This document shows positions 26,692 to 35,787 of a stretch of 64,000 nucleotides of DNA, piece after piece; within the stretch, counting starts at the first letter, position 1, and every line of letters begins with the position of its first letter. The notes under the pieces were generated by a model, which had not been told where the DNA came from, ran no database searches, and saw only the letters and a program-made list of their open reading frames with translations. This DNA is from Acidovorax sp. 1608163 (lineage in GTDB: Bacteria > Pseudomonadota > Gammaproteobacteria > Burkholderiales > Burkholderiaceae_C): assembly GCF_003669015.1 (NCBI RefSeq), contig NZ_CP033069.1, positions 3,730,501 to 3,794,500 on the forward strand, in the 5' to 3' direction. The position numbers and the translations under genes were made by a program.

Positions 26692-27996
26692 TCAAAAAAG
26701 AGGGGCCGTGTGCACATCTCGCTGGCGTGGTTTGGGCGCTGGCACGGTAAGGGCAGCCCCCACTTTGGACTCCGTCACCTCGACATCGGCAGGCTGCAAA
26801 GTGCCCACCCGCACCCCCAGCAAGCGCAAGCGTTTGTCCAGCGGCACGCGCTTGAGGCACTGCCCCGCCGTGCGCCGGATCAGGGCCGCATCACTGGTGG
26901 CCACGGGCAGCGTATGGTCTCGCGTGGCGGTCTTGAAGTCTTCATAGCGCAGCTTGATGCCAATCGTCTTGCCCACATAGCCCTTGCGCTGCAGGTCCTG
27001 CGCCACGCGCTGGCACAGGTCGGTAAAGATGCGCGACAACTCGGCCCGGTCGCGCACGGCATGCAGGTCGCGGTCAAACGTGGTTTCACGGCTCATGCTC
27101 ACGGGCTCGCTTTCGGTCACCACCGGGCTGTCGTCGCGGCCCCAGGCCACGCGGTGCATCCAGGCCCCGGTGGACTGGCCAAAATGCCCCATCAACCATT
27201 GCTCCTCCTGCGCCGCCAGTTGCCCAATGGTCTCTATCCCCAGCCGCGCCAGCTTCTCGCCCGCCTTGGGGCCAATGCCGTTGATCTTGCGCACATTGAG
27301 CGGCCAGACCTTGCTTTGCAGGTCTTCCTCGTAAACGATGGAAATGCCGTTGGGCTTGTTGAACTCGCTGGCCATCTTGGCCAGCAGCCGGTTGGGCGCC
27401 ACGCCGATGGAGCAGGTCAGCCCCGTCTTTTCAAAAATGCTTTTCTGAATGAGCCGCGCCAGCACCCGCCCGCCTTCGCGCTGGCCACCGGGAACATCGG
27501 TGAAGTCGATGTACACCTCGTCCACGCCCCAGTCCTGCATCACCGGGGCGATCTCGGTGATGGCGCTCTTGAAGGTGCGCGAATACTTGCGCACCTCTTC
27601 AAAATCCACCGGCAACACAATCGCCTGCGGGCACAGCTTGGCCGCCTTCATCATGCCCATGGCCGAGCCCACACCAAACTGCCGCGCCGCGTACGTGGCC
27701 GTGGTGATCACGCCCCGGCCCACATAGTCCTTGAGCAGCGGGAAGTCCTCCACAGGAATGAAACATGGCTCCCTGGGCCCCGAGCCATCGGGGTTCTGCA
27801 ACAGCAAGTCATCCACCTTGCGCCGCCCGCCCCCGATCACCACAGGCAACCCCTTGAGTTGCGGGTAGCGCAACAACTCTACCGAGGCATAGAACGCATC
27901 CATGTCCAGGTGCGCAATGCGGCGGCGCCCGACAGGCGCAGGGGCGTCAGTAGGAGCGGTATCGGCGGTGGGCTTTGCGGAGGGTTCAGCGGTCAC
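26692..27996 (-). CDS. dinB: DNA polymerase IV (Y-family)
   Basis: Error-prone translesion polymerase. The catalytic acidic residues are in HLDMDAFYASVE and WGVDEVYIDFTD. The finger-domain motif ATYAARQFGVGSAMGM, a helix-hairpin-helix INGIGPKAGEKL and the little-finger domain with a C-terminal extension follow. The product has 434 residues from the chosen GTG 27996. A TTG at 28056, directly after the exporter stop codon, is an alternative; neither has a good ribosome-binding site. No LexA box (CTGT-N8-ACAG) was seen near the start. It overlaps or directly follows the exporter gene's transcript. Confidence 0.9.
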   Translation of the reverse strand: MTAEPSAKPTADTAPTDAPAPVGRRRIAHLDMDAFYASVELLRYPQLKGLPVVIGGGRRKVDDLLLQNPDGSGPREPCFIPVEDFPLLKDYVGRGVITTATYAARQFGVGSAMGMMKAAKLCPQAIVLPVDFEEVRKYSRTFKSAITEIAPVMQDWGVDEVYIDFTDVPGGQREGGRVLARLIQKSIFEKTGLTCSIGVAPNRLLAKMASEFNKPNGISIVYEEDLQSKVWPLNVRKINGIGPKAGEKLARLGIETIGQLAAQEEQWLMGHFGQSTGAWMHRVAWGRDDSPVVTESEPVSMSRETTFDRDLHAVRDRAELSRIFTDLCQRVAQDLQRKGYVGKTIGIKLRYEDFKTATRDHTLPVATSDAALIRRTAGQCLKRVPLDKRLRLLGVRVGTLQPADVEVTESKVGAALTVPAPKPRQRDVHTAPLF

Positions 27997-28059
27997 GCCG
28001 TCTATTTTGCGCGGAGGCAAGACAGGCTGCTGACATCCCAACGCATGGGCCTGCAACGG

Positions 28060-28989
28060 TCAACGCGCTGCGTTGCGCCGCTCTCCCAAGGCCATGGCAC
28101 CCAGCATCAGTGCCACACCCAGCACCTGCAGCGCACGCAGTGGCTCGTCAAAATACACCGCATCCATGCCAATGGCGACCACAGGGTAGGCAAACTGCAG
28201 CACCGCCACACGCGCTGTGGGCAAGCGGGCCATGCCGACATACATCAGCGTATAGGCTAACGCCGTGTGGACCAAACCCAGCCCAGCCAACCACCCCCAG
28301 GCCGCCCCCCAGGCGGGCCAGCCCTGCTGCCAGGGCTCTAGCCACAGCACCGCAGTGCCCAGCGCGCATTGCCACCAGGCCAACACCCCCACGGGCAGGG
28401 CCTGCAAGCGCTTGGCCACCAAGGTCACGCCTGCGGTGAAAAGCGCCCCCAGCAGGCACAACCCCACACCCAGCCCATAGCTGCCCGGGCTGGCAGCGGC
28501 CTTGCCCTGCAGCACGCCCGTGGCCAGCACCAGCCCCACCATGGCGCACAGCACAGAAGCCAAGCGCTGGCGCGATACCGACTCTTTGAGCCACCAGGCC
28601 CCCAGCAACAGCAGCCACAAGGGCTGCACATGGAACAGCACCACCGCCATGCCCGTAGGCACATGGTGCATGGCCGTAAAGAACAGCCACCAGCTGGCCA
28701 ACATGCCGGTACTGAGCAGCAACACCCAGGGCAATGCGCGCCAACCCACCCACAGGTCGCGCCATGCCCCACGCCAAAGCATCCACAGCGTGAGCCCGAT
28801 CAGGCCGAAGGCACACCGAAACCAGGTGGTGGTGAGTGGCGCAGCCTGCGCCTCGTGCACAAAAACACCAATGCTGCCCAGCAACGCATTGCCCAGCAGG
28901 AACCACAAGGTGCCCGACACCACCGAAGGCAACCCAAAGGAGCCAGGGCGGTCAGACACAGCCAAGAGACGAGAGGCCAATGAACGCAT
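28060..28989 (-). CDS. EamA/DMT-family transporter
   Basis: Inner-membrane drug/metabolite exporter. The 309-residue product has ten predicted helices in two EamA repeats (about 25-155 and 170-300), with typical features such as TWFRCAFGLIGL and EPLRALQVLGVALMLG. The substrate is unknown; an amino acid or related metabolite is plausible. It is divergent from a LysR gene whose start lies 79 bp away, suggesting direct control. Confidence 0.85.
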   Translation of the reverse strand: MRSLASRLLAVSDRPGSFGLPSVVSGTLWFLLGNALLGSIGVFVHEAQAAPLTTTWFRCAFGLIGLTLWMLWRGAWRDLWVGWRALPWVLLLSTGMLASWWLFFTAMHHVPTGMAVVLFHVQPLWLLLLGAWWLKESVSRQRLASVLCAMVGLVLATGVLQGKAAASPGSYGLGVGLCLLGALFTAGVTLVAKRLQALPVGVLAWWQCALGTAVLWLEPWQQGWPAWGAAWGWLAGLGLVHTALAYTLMYVGMARLPTARVAVLQFAYPVVAIGMDAVYFDEPLRALQVLGVALMLGAMALGERRNAAR

Positions 28990-29068
28990 GGCGGCAGTGT
29001 GGGCCGCCTATCATCGCCAGCAAAGCGCATTATTCAAAACCCATCCGTTCGAATATCGAATACATCCC

Positions 29069-29944
29069 ATGACGTACCGAGACCTGCAATTCGATTGGCT
29101 GCAATGCCTGGTGGCGGTGGTGGACGCGGGCTCTTTGTCGGGCGCAGCCGCTGAGGTGCACCGCTCGCAATCCGCCGTCAGCATGCAACTCAAGAAGCTG
29201 GAAGACGCCGTAGGCCACCGCCTGCTGGAGCGTGACGCACGCAAACAGCACCTCACGCCACAGGGCGAAACCCTGCTGGGTTACGCGCGCCGCATTCTGG
29301 CACTGCACGCCGAAGCACAGGACGCCATGCACGGCGCGCCCCTCACCGGCCGCGTGCGGCTGGGCGTACCCGATGACTACGCTGCCCGCTACCTCACGCC
29401 CGTGCTGCAGCGCTTTGCACCGCGCCACAGCGGGGTGGAGATTGAGCTGGACTGCGAGCAGTCCACCGCGCTGATCCCACGCGTGGCCAACGGCGATCTG
29501 GACCTGGCCCTCATCTCACGCGACCATGCACGCCGGGGCATGCTGCTGTTCCACGAGCCCATGGTGTGGGTGAGCTCAGCTCAGTTCGATGTGTGGGCGC
29601 GCGACCCGCTGCCCATTGCCGTGTACGAATCCGCCAGCCTGGCGCGGCGCGGGGCCATCCAGGCGCTGGCACAGCAAGGGCGGCGTTACAAGGTGGTCTA
29701 TCACAGCTCCAGCCTGGCCGGGCAGATTGCAGCGGTGGAGAGCGGCCTGGCGGTGGCCGCCCTCACCCACTGCAGCGTGCCGCCGCAGTTGCAGGTGCTG
29801 GGCACCGAACATGGCCTGGGGCCACTGGCCCCCATGGAGGTCGCCGTGTACCGCAGCCGCGCCTCGCGCGGAGCCAAAGCCGTAGACCGGCTGCAGGCGT
29901 TGCTGGTGCAGACGCTGCGGCCATCGGGCATCTTGCCCGCTTAG
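29069..29944 (+). CDS. LysR-family transcriptional regulator
   Basis: The 291-residue product has an N-terminal winged helix (about 5-65, DAGSLSGAAAEVHRSQSAVS) and a type-2 periplasmic-binding-like effector domain. Start ATG 29069 (MTYRDLQFDWL) fits the family. It is divergent from the EamA exporter and probably regulates it. The longer upstream open frame overlaps the exporter gene and is not used. Confidence 0.87.
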   Translation: MTYRDLQFDWLQCLVAVVDAGSLSGAAAEVHRSQSAVSMQLKKLEDAVGHRLLERDARKQHLTPQGETLLGYARRILALHAEAQDAMHGAPLTGRVRLGVPDDYAARYLTPVLQRFAPRHSGVEIELDCEQSTALIPRVANGDLDLALISRDHARRGMLLFHEPMVWVSSAQFDVWARDPLPIAVYESASLARRGAIQALAQQGRRYKVVYHSSSLAGQIAAVESGLAVAALTHCSVPPQLQVLGTEHGLGPLAPMEVAVYRSRASRGAKAVDRLQALLVQTLRPSGILPA

Positions 29945-30015
29945 CCCACCCAACTTGCACCGGCTCGAACCACCCGGCGCACGCCCCTTGCAAACCACAA
30001 ACCGCAAACAGGCTC

Positions 30016-31278
30016 TCAGGCAAAGGCCCGGCGTTGGGCTCGCAGTGCCTCTCGGTCAATGCTGGCATGCAGCAGCTCCATGTCGGTGCGGCCCACGCCT
30101 TGCCGTGCAAAGTGGGCTAGCCAACCATCGACCACACGCACCACCTGCCGGATGAGTTCAACAGCCCGCGCGCGCTTGAGGCCGAATTCACTCAGCTCAG
30201 TCAACGCATTTTCGAGGCTGGAATCCGCGCCAGCCAAGCCCACAGACATTGCCTGGTAGCCGAGGTTTTGCATCGTGGGCACTACGTCGTAGGCAGGGGT
30301 CAGTTCATAGTAGCCATCCAGCCCCAGGCGCAGGCTGTGGTTGCGCTCATGGTCGTCGGTGTTGTCCATGAGGATGTTGAACACCATGCGCTTGAACAGC
30401 TCTTCACGCTGCGCCACTTGCGTGTCGGGGTGGGCCAGGCGCAGCAGCACGGTGGCCAGCGCGCTGTAGCTCTCGGGCAGCCGCGCAGCTCGCAGCGCTG
30501 TGCGGGCCGACAGGCAATGCAGACGGTAGCCACCCACACGGTCAAAGCGCTCAATGGTCAACGCATGGCGCGCCTTGCCATGCCGGGCTGGGATAGGCAG
30601 CACGCCGGTAGCCGCCACGCGGATGCCTGCCTGCGCAGCCAGCGTCATGGTGGCGTGTTCCACCAGCGGCGTGTCCACCGCATCATCCAACTCACTGAAC
30701 TTGATGACACAAGGCCCTGCATCGGTTTGCAGCAGGGCCTTGGGCCGTGCACCGCCCAGCGTCACACCGGGCTGGATGAGGCGCTGCATCTCAGCCGTGA
30801 CCGGGGCCTGGGTTTGCAGGTCTTCCATGGCGGCGCTCAGCTGCGCCAAGTCGCGCAGTTGGGGATAGGGGCCCAAGGCGCGAGGCACGTACCGATCTGC
30901 AGAGACCGAAACACCCAGCGCGCCAAACCGGTCATCGCCCGCAAACAGCAGCATCTCCAGAATGGACAGGCGCGCGGGCCGGTCCACATGGCGGATGATG
31001 CGCTCGCCCCAACGGTCGGGCCGGGCATCGTCAATGGCGCCGGGCGCACTGCTTCGCTCACCTGCGGTGAACGCCTGCCCTGGCACCAAGGGCAAGTCTT
31101 CACTCAGCGGAAAATGCCACCAGCCTTCGGCATAGCGAAAAGTGGCGCAGTCGGCCACGAGCTGGGACAAACGCAACTCGCCCACCAGGGTGGGCTGCGC
31201 GGGGTTCACCAACGCCCAGAGATAGAGCTGGTCTTGCGGCACATAGCTGCGGGCATTCACCCCCACGCCCGGCTTCAT
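30016..31278 (-). CDS. hipA: HipA-family serine/threonine kinase toxin
   Basis: Toxin of a HipBA pair; E. coli HipA phosphorylates glutamyl-tRNA synthetase. The 420-residue product shows the P-loop-like GGARPKA, the ATP-binding Lys in CVIKFSELDD, the catalytic MDNTDDHERNHS and the metal-binding YDVVPT, so the kinase core looks intact. The N-terminal Couple_hipA part is short (about 1-100). ATG 31278 overlaps the hipB stop by four bases. The cellular target here is unknown. Confidence 0.87.
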   Translation of the reverse strand: MKPGVGVNARSYVPQDQLYLWALVNPAQPTLVGELRLSQLVADCATFRYAEGWWHFPLSEDLPLVPGQAFTAGERSSAPGAIDDARPDRWGERIIRHVDRPARLSILEMLLFAGDDRFGALGVSVSADRYVPRALGPYPQLRDLAQLSAAMEDLQTQAPVTAEMQRLIQPGVTLGGARPKALLQTDAGPCVIKFSELDDAVDTPLVEHATMTLAAQAGIRVAATGVLPIPARHGKARHALTIERFDRVGGYRLHCLSARTALRAARLPESYSALATVLLRLAHPDTQVAQREELFKRMVFNILMDNTDDHERNHSLRLGLDGYYELTPAYDVVPTMQNLGYQAMSVGLAGADSSLENALTELSEFGLKRARAVELIRQVVRVVDGWLAHFARQGVGRTDMELLHASIDREALRAQRRAFA

Positions 31279-31715
31279 CGCGGGGCCTTGGCAGGGCGAG
31301 GTTGCATGAGCGCAGCCAGCCCGACTGCCGCAGCAGGGACGGAGCGAGATGACACAGGCGTGGCCGCTGTGCTGGCGCCGGGGCGCACCGCATCTTTGGC
31401 TGTTTTGCGCGGGCCACGGACGCGCGTGACCTCCCGCTCCAGCGCGGCATGGTCGTTCTGCGGCGCAATCACATCGGCCACCGCCACCGCCGGGTTCACC
31501 AGCCACACGCACATCACATAGCTGGCCATGGCCACGGACGGATCACCCCGCTCAATGCGTGCCATGGTGGGCTGAGAGACTCCCAGCCGCCGAGCCCATT
31601 GGGCCTGCGTCTCGCCCCGCCGCTTGCGGGCGATGGCGATGTGCTGGCCTAGCCGTTCAATCTGCTGCAGGACGGCCTGCGGGTACTCGGCAGGGCTGGT
31701 GTTTTGCTTTGGCAT
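31275..31715 (-). CDS. hipB: HipB-like XRE-family antitoxin/regulator
   Basis: The 146-residue product has a helix-turn-helix (about 20-75, with ETQAQWARRLGVSQPTMARIERG) and a longer, low-complexity C-terminal tail than classic HipB. It precedes hipA with a four-base overlap. It should neutralise HipA and repress the operon. The AT-rich DNA before it carries two pairs of matching inverted half-sites (31715-31852), suitable operators. Confidence 0.83.
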   Translation of the reverse strand: MPKQNTSPAEYPQAVLQQIERLGQHIAIARKRRGETQAQWARRLGVSQPTMARIERGDPSVAMASYVMCVWLVNPAVAVADVIAPQNDHAALEREVTRVRGPRKTAKDAVRPGASTAATPVSSRSVPAAAVGLAALMQPRPAKAPR

Positions 31716-31852
31716 TCATAGATGGTAGCCAAATTCACTTTTAAAGCAAATCTATGAATATTTTCAATCAAAAACACCCATCAAGCCAAAATTTGGCATC
31801 GGCAAATTATTCATAGAAGTTGATTAATCAGTAATTTTTAAACTTCTATAAA
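31715..31852. promoter_or_regulatory. hipBA promoter/operator with paired inverted half-sites
   Basis: Four half-sites are seen: TTCATAGA (31715-31722), TCTATGAA (31751-31758), TTCATAGA (31810-31817) and TCTATAAA (31845-31852). They form two inverted pairs with 28- and 27-base spacers, starting about 95 bases apart. The DNA is much more AT-rich than its surroundings. Binding by the HipB-like protein is inferred from position. Confidence 0.6.
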
Positions 31853-31857
31853 TCAAT

Positions 31858-33543
31858 TTATCGCTTGGCCAGCGCCGCGCTGCGAATGCCCTGCAGCGTG
31901 CCCGTGGGCGTGATCGCCTCGGGATCGATCAGGCAGTGCAGCACGCTGGGCAGGCCGCTGGCACGGGCGCGCGCCAAAGCGGGGGCAAAGTCTTCCGTCC
32001 GCTCCACACGCTCGCCATGGCCGCCGAAGGCCTGGGCGTAGGCCTTGAAGTCGGGGTTCTTCAGTTGCGTGGCGCTCACGCGGCCCGGGTATTCGCGCTC
32101 CTGGTGCATGCGGATGGTGCCGTACATGGCGTTGTCCAGCAGCACCACGATGATGGGCAGGCCGTACTGCACGGCGGTTGCAAACTCCTGACCGTGCATC
32201 AAAAAGTCGCCATCGCCCGCAAAGATCACTACCTCGCGCTGCGGCCACAAGCGCTTGCCGCCCACACCCGCGGGCAGGCCGTAGCCCATCGACCCGCTGG
32301 TGGGCGCGAGCTGGCTCGCGTAGGTGGTGAAGGGCCAGAAGCGGTGAATCCACGTAGCGAAGTTACCCGCGCCGTTGCAGAAGATGGTGTCGGCGGGCAG
32401 CACTTCCTTGAGGTGCTGCATCACCTGGCCCATTTGCAGGTTGCCAGGAATGCGGATGGGCGCCGTGTCGCTCCAGGCCAGGTACTCGGCATGGGCCGCT
32501 TCAGCGTGCGCCTTCCAGGGCACTGCCGCCGTGGGCCGCACAGAATTCAACGCAGCAGTGAAAGCCTGCGGCGTGGCGTGGATGGCCTGGGTGGGGCGAT
32601 ACAGCTTGCCCACTTCATCCGCATCGGCATGCACATGCACCAGCGGCTGCGCGGGGGTGGGAATGTCGAACAGCTCGTAGCCCTGCGAGGGCACTTCTGA
32701 CAGCCGCCCACCCACCACCAGCACCAGGTCCGACGCCTTGATGCGCGCCAGCAGCTTGGGGTTGACGCCCAGACCCAGGTCACCGCCGTAGCAGGCATGT
32801 GTTGCCGGGAACAGCATCTGGCGGCGGAACGAGCAGTACACCGGAATGGACCACGCTTCGGCAAACGCGGTGAACTCGCGCACCGCCTGCTCAGACCAGC
32901 GGCTGCCGCCCAGGATGGCCACGGGATTTTTGGCGGCTTGCAGGCGCTGCGCTAGCTCGGCCATCTGCGCTGCGCCGGGGTGGGTCTCCGTCACCTGGTA
33001 GGGCAACGCATCGGCCACGGTAGCGGCCTCGGTCAGCATGTCTTCGGGCAGCGCCACCACCACGGGGCCAGGGCGGCCCGAGGTGGCGACATGGAAGGCG
33101 CGCGAGATCAGCTCGGGCACACGCGCCGGGTCGTCAATCTGCACCACCCACTTGGCCATGGTGCCGAACACCGCGCTGTAGTCCAGCTCTTGAAACGCCT
33201 CACGCCCCATCGCTCCGCGCGCCACCTGACCTACGAACAGGATCAGGGGCGTCGAGTCCTGGTGCGCAATGTGCACACCGGCCGACGCGTTGGTGGCGCC
33301 GGGCCCACGCGTCACAAAACAGATACCGGGCTGGCCGGTGAGCTTGCCCTGCGCCTCGGCCATCATGGCCGCGCCACCTTCCTGGCGGCACACGGTCACG
33401 CCGATTTCGGCATCGTGCAGGGCATCGAGCACAGCCAGGTAGCTTTCGCCAGGCACGCAAAACAGTTGCTGTACACCGTGGGTGATGAGCTGCTGCACCA
33501 GGATCTGGCCGCCGGTGCGTGGGGTGAGTGAGGTCGTGTTCAT
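31858..33543 (-). CDS. Thiamine-diphosphate-dependent enzyme (acetolactate synthase large-subunit-like)
   Basis: The 561-residue product has the three ThDP-enzyme domains, with the activating Glu in VCRQEGGAAMMAEA, and the Mg/ThDP motif AGDGDFLMHGQE followed by LDNAMYGTI. No small subunit is nearby and the gene closes a catabolic operon. A 2-oxoacid decarboxylase or carboligase role is therefore more likely than branched-chain biosynthesis. With the aminotransferase and AmaB-like dehydrogenase beside it, 2-oxoadipate is a possible substrate; this is inference. Confidence 0.82.
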   Translation of the reverse strand: MNTTSLTPRTGGQILVQQLITHGVQQLFCVPGESYLAVLDALHDAEIGVTVCRQEGGAAMMAEAQGKLTGQPGICFVTRGPGATNASAGVHIAHQDSTPLILFVGQVARGAMGREAFQELDYSAVFGTMAKWVVQIDDPARVPELISRAFHVATSGRPGPVVVALPEDMLTEAATVADALPYQVTETHPGAAQMAELAQRLQAAKNPVAILGGSRWSEQAVREFTAFAEAWSIPVYCSFRRQMLFPATHACYGGDLGLGVNPKLLARIKASDLVLVVGGRLSEVPSQGYELFDIPTPAQPLVHVHADADEVGKLYRPTQAIHATPQAFTAALNSVRPTAAVPWKAHAEAAHAEYLAWSDTAPIRIPGNLQMGQVMQHLKEVLPADTIFCNGAGNFATWIHRFWPFTTYASQLAPTSGSMGYGLPAGVGGKRLWPQREVVIFAGDGDFLMHGQEFATAVQYGLPIIVVLLDNAMYGTIRMHQEREYPGRVSATQLKNPDFKAYAQAFGGHGERVERTEDFAPALARARASGLPSVLHCLIDPEAITPTGTLQGIRSAALAKR

Positions 33544-33572
33544 ATCAACGGTATCGGGTCAGAAATTCAGAA

Positions 33573-34799
33573 TCAGAACAGGGCCTGGCAGGCGCGTTGG
33601 ATGCGTGCGCAGGCCTCTTGCAAGTCAGCCGTGGACGCAGCGTAAGAGATGCGGAAGTACGGCGCCAGCCCCAGCACCCCGCCGGGCACCACGGCCACAT
33701 GGTGCTCGCGCAGCAGGTAGGCGCAGAAGTCGGCATCGGTGCGCAGCAGCATGCCGCCCGGTGTGGTACGGCCCAGCACACCTTCGCAGCTGGCAAAGGT
33801 GTAGAACGCGCCCTCCGGCACACGGCAGCGCAAGCCTGGCGAAGCATTGAGCGCGGCCACGACCAGGTCACGCCGGTCCTGGAACGCTTGGCAGCGCTCG
33901 CGCACCACGTCTTGCGGCCCCGTCAGCGCCGCCACGGCAGCCGCCTGGCTGATGGACGACGGGCAGGACGTGGCCTGGCTCTGCACCACGGCCATGGCTG
34001 CAATCAGTGCCTTGGGGCCTGCGCCGTAGCCCAGGCGCCAGCCCGTCATGGCATAGGCCTTGGAGACACCGTTCACCGTCAGCGTGCGCTCGCGCAGCGA
34101 GGGCAATACGGCGGCGGGCGTGGCAAACGCGCGGCCGTCGTACAGGATGTGTTCGTAGATGTCGTCCGCCAGCAGCCACACCTGCGGGTGGCGCTCCACC
34201 ACTTCCAGCACGGGCAGCAGCTGCTCGGCACTGTAGGCGGCCCCGCTGGGGTTGGAGGGCGAGTTGATGAACACCCAGCGCGTGCGCGGCGTGATGGCCG
34301 CCTCCAGCTGCTCGGGCGTGATGCGAAAGCCGTTGGCCTCGGTGCAGGGCACCACCACGGGCACACCGCCCGCAATCAGCACCATGTCGGCATACGAGGT
34401 CCAGTACGGCGCGGGCAGGATCACCTCGTCGCCAGAGTTCACCGAGGCCATCAGCGCGTTGTAGAGGATCTGCTTGGCACCCGCGCCTGCGGTGATCTCG
34501 TTGAGCTGAAAGTCCAGCCCGTTGTCGTGCTTGAACTTGTGCTGGATGGCCGCCTTGAGTTCGGCCGTGCCGTCCAGCACCGTGTAGTGCGTCTCCCCCC
34601 GCGCCATGGCCTGCTGCGCGGCCTCCAGGATGTGCGCGGGCGTGTCGAAGTCGGGCTCGCCCAGGCCCAGCACGATCACGGGCTGGCCCTGGCGCTTGAG
34701 CTGGTTGGCCTCTTGCGTCAGGCGCACGATTTCCGAGATGCCGATGGCGCCGAGGCGGTCGGCCGCGCGGAAGGCCGTGGCGGGGATGGGAGCGTTCAT
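33573..34799 (-). CDS. Class I/II pyridoxal-phosphate aminotransferase
   Basis: Fold-type I aminotransferase of the aspartate aminotransferase group. The 408-residue product has the PLP lysine in NGVSKAYAMTGWRLGYG, the substrate-carboxylate Arg in FRISYAAS, and the NPSNPSG-like SPSNPSGAAYS. ATG 34799 overlaps the stop of the solute-binding protein gene by four bases. In this cluster it could convert 2-aminoadipate to 2-oxoadipate. Specificity cannot be read from the sequence. Confidence 0.87.
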   Translation of the reverse strand: MNAPIPATAFRAADRLGAIGISEIVRLTQEANQLKRQGQPVIVLGLGEPDFDTPAHILEAAQQAMARGETHYTVLDGTAELKAAIQHKFKHDNGLDFQLNEITAGAGAKQILYNALMASVNSGDEVILPAPYWTSYADMVLIAGGVPVVVPCTEANGFRITPEQLEAAITPRTRWVFINSPSNPSGAAYSAEQLLPVLEVVERHPQVWLLADDIYEHILYDGRAFATPAAVLPSLRERTLTVNGVSKAYAMTGWRLGYGAGPKALIAAMAVVQSQATSCPSSISQAAAVAALTGPQDVVRERCQAFQDRRDLVVAALNASPGLRCRVPEGAFYTFASCEGVLGRTTPGGMLLRTDADFCAYLLREHHVAVVPGGVLGLAPYFRISYAASTADLQEACARIQRACQALF

Positions 34800-35713
34800 T
34801 GCTGGTAAGTCTCCAGGGGCTTGTCGTTGGGGGTGGCGAACAGCTGGCGCAGCGTGGTACCCAGCGGCAGGTTCAGGCTCATGTTCTTGGGTGGGATGGG
34901 GTTTACAAACCACTTGGTGTAGATCTTTTCCATCTCGCCGCTTTGCATGAGACGGGTCAACACCCCATCCACTGCGGCCTTGAACGTGGGGTCATCCTTG
35001 CGGAACAGCAGCGCAATCGGCTCGGCACCCAGCGGCTCGCCCACGATGCGGTAGGCCGAGGGGTCCTTGGAGTTGGCAATCATCCCGGCCAGCAGGTTGT
35101 CGTCGAGCACAAAAGCGTCGGCGCGGCCGGTTTCAAGCAGCAAGAAGCTCTCATGGTGGTCCTTGCCCAGCACGGTCTTGATGGGCGCGCCACCCAGCGC
35201 GCGCTCTTGCTTGCGCAGCAGTTGCACGGCGGTGGTGCCGGTGGATGCCGCAATGGTGCGGCCCGCGAGCTGGCCGATGGACTTCAAGTCCGAATCCTTG
35301 CGCACTGCCATGCGCACTTCGCTCACGTAGGTGGTCACCGCAAACGCCACCTGCTGCTGGCGCGCAGTGTTGTTGGTGGTGGGGCCGCAGCCAATGTCCA
35401 GCGTGCCGTTCTGCACCAGTGGCAGGGTGTTTTGCGCCGTCACGGCCATGTATTCGAGCTTGGCTTCGGGCGCGATTTCCTTGAGCACGCGCTCGCACAG
35501 CTCCACGTGGTAGCCCACGTATTTGTCGTTGGCGCCCAACGCGTAGGCCATGGGCGGCGAAGTCTCGCGCACGCCCAGCACGGCCTTGCCAGATGCCTTG
35601 ATCTTCTCCAGCGTGGGCTGGGTGACCGTCTGCGCCAGCGCGGGGGCCGTGGCCATGCAGGCCAGGGCCAGGCCTGCAGCGAGCGCTGTGAAGGTCTTGC
35701 GGGAAATTGCCAT
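34796..35713 (-). CDS. ABC-transporter solute-binding protein (GltI-like, amino acid)
   Basis: Periplasmic amino-acid-binding protein of family 3. The 305-residue product has a signal peptide (1-28, ending APALAQ) and typical segments GVRETSPPMAYAL, GCGPTTNNTARQQQVAF and a glutamate/aspartate-type Asp in ADAFVLDDN. The start at 35713 has GGAG upstream. There is no permease or ATPase gene next to it, so it must share a transporter encoded elsewhere. It is translationally coupled to the aminotransferase. Confidence 0.87.
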   Translation of the reverse strand: MAISRKTFTALAAGLALACMATAPALAQTVTQPTLEKIKASGKAVLGVRETSPPMAYALGANDKYVGYHVELCERVLKEIAPEAKLEYMAVTAQNTLPLVQNGTLDIGCGPTTNNTARQQQVAFAVTTYVSEVRMAVRKDSDLKSIGQLAGRTIAASTGTTAVQLLRKQERALGGAPIKTVLGKDHHESFLLLETGRADAFVLDDNLLAGMIANSKDPSAYRIVGEPLGAEPIALLFRKDDPTFKAAVDGVLTRLMQSGEMEKIYTKWFVNPIPPKNMSLNLPLGTTLRQLFATPNDKPLETYQQ

Positions 35714-35787
35714 GTCGTTGTCTCCGTATGTTTTGTGGTTGGCAGGTTGAGAAAAGGGTGAGGAAAAACTGGCAGTAACTATGGTGC

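Noticed and set aside
31858..33543. Biosynthetic acetolactate synthase IlvB
   Set aside because: No ilvN-type small subunit follows, and the gene ends a catabolic operon. It is kept as a generic ThDP enzyme.
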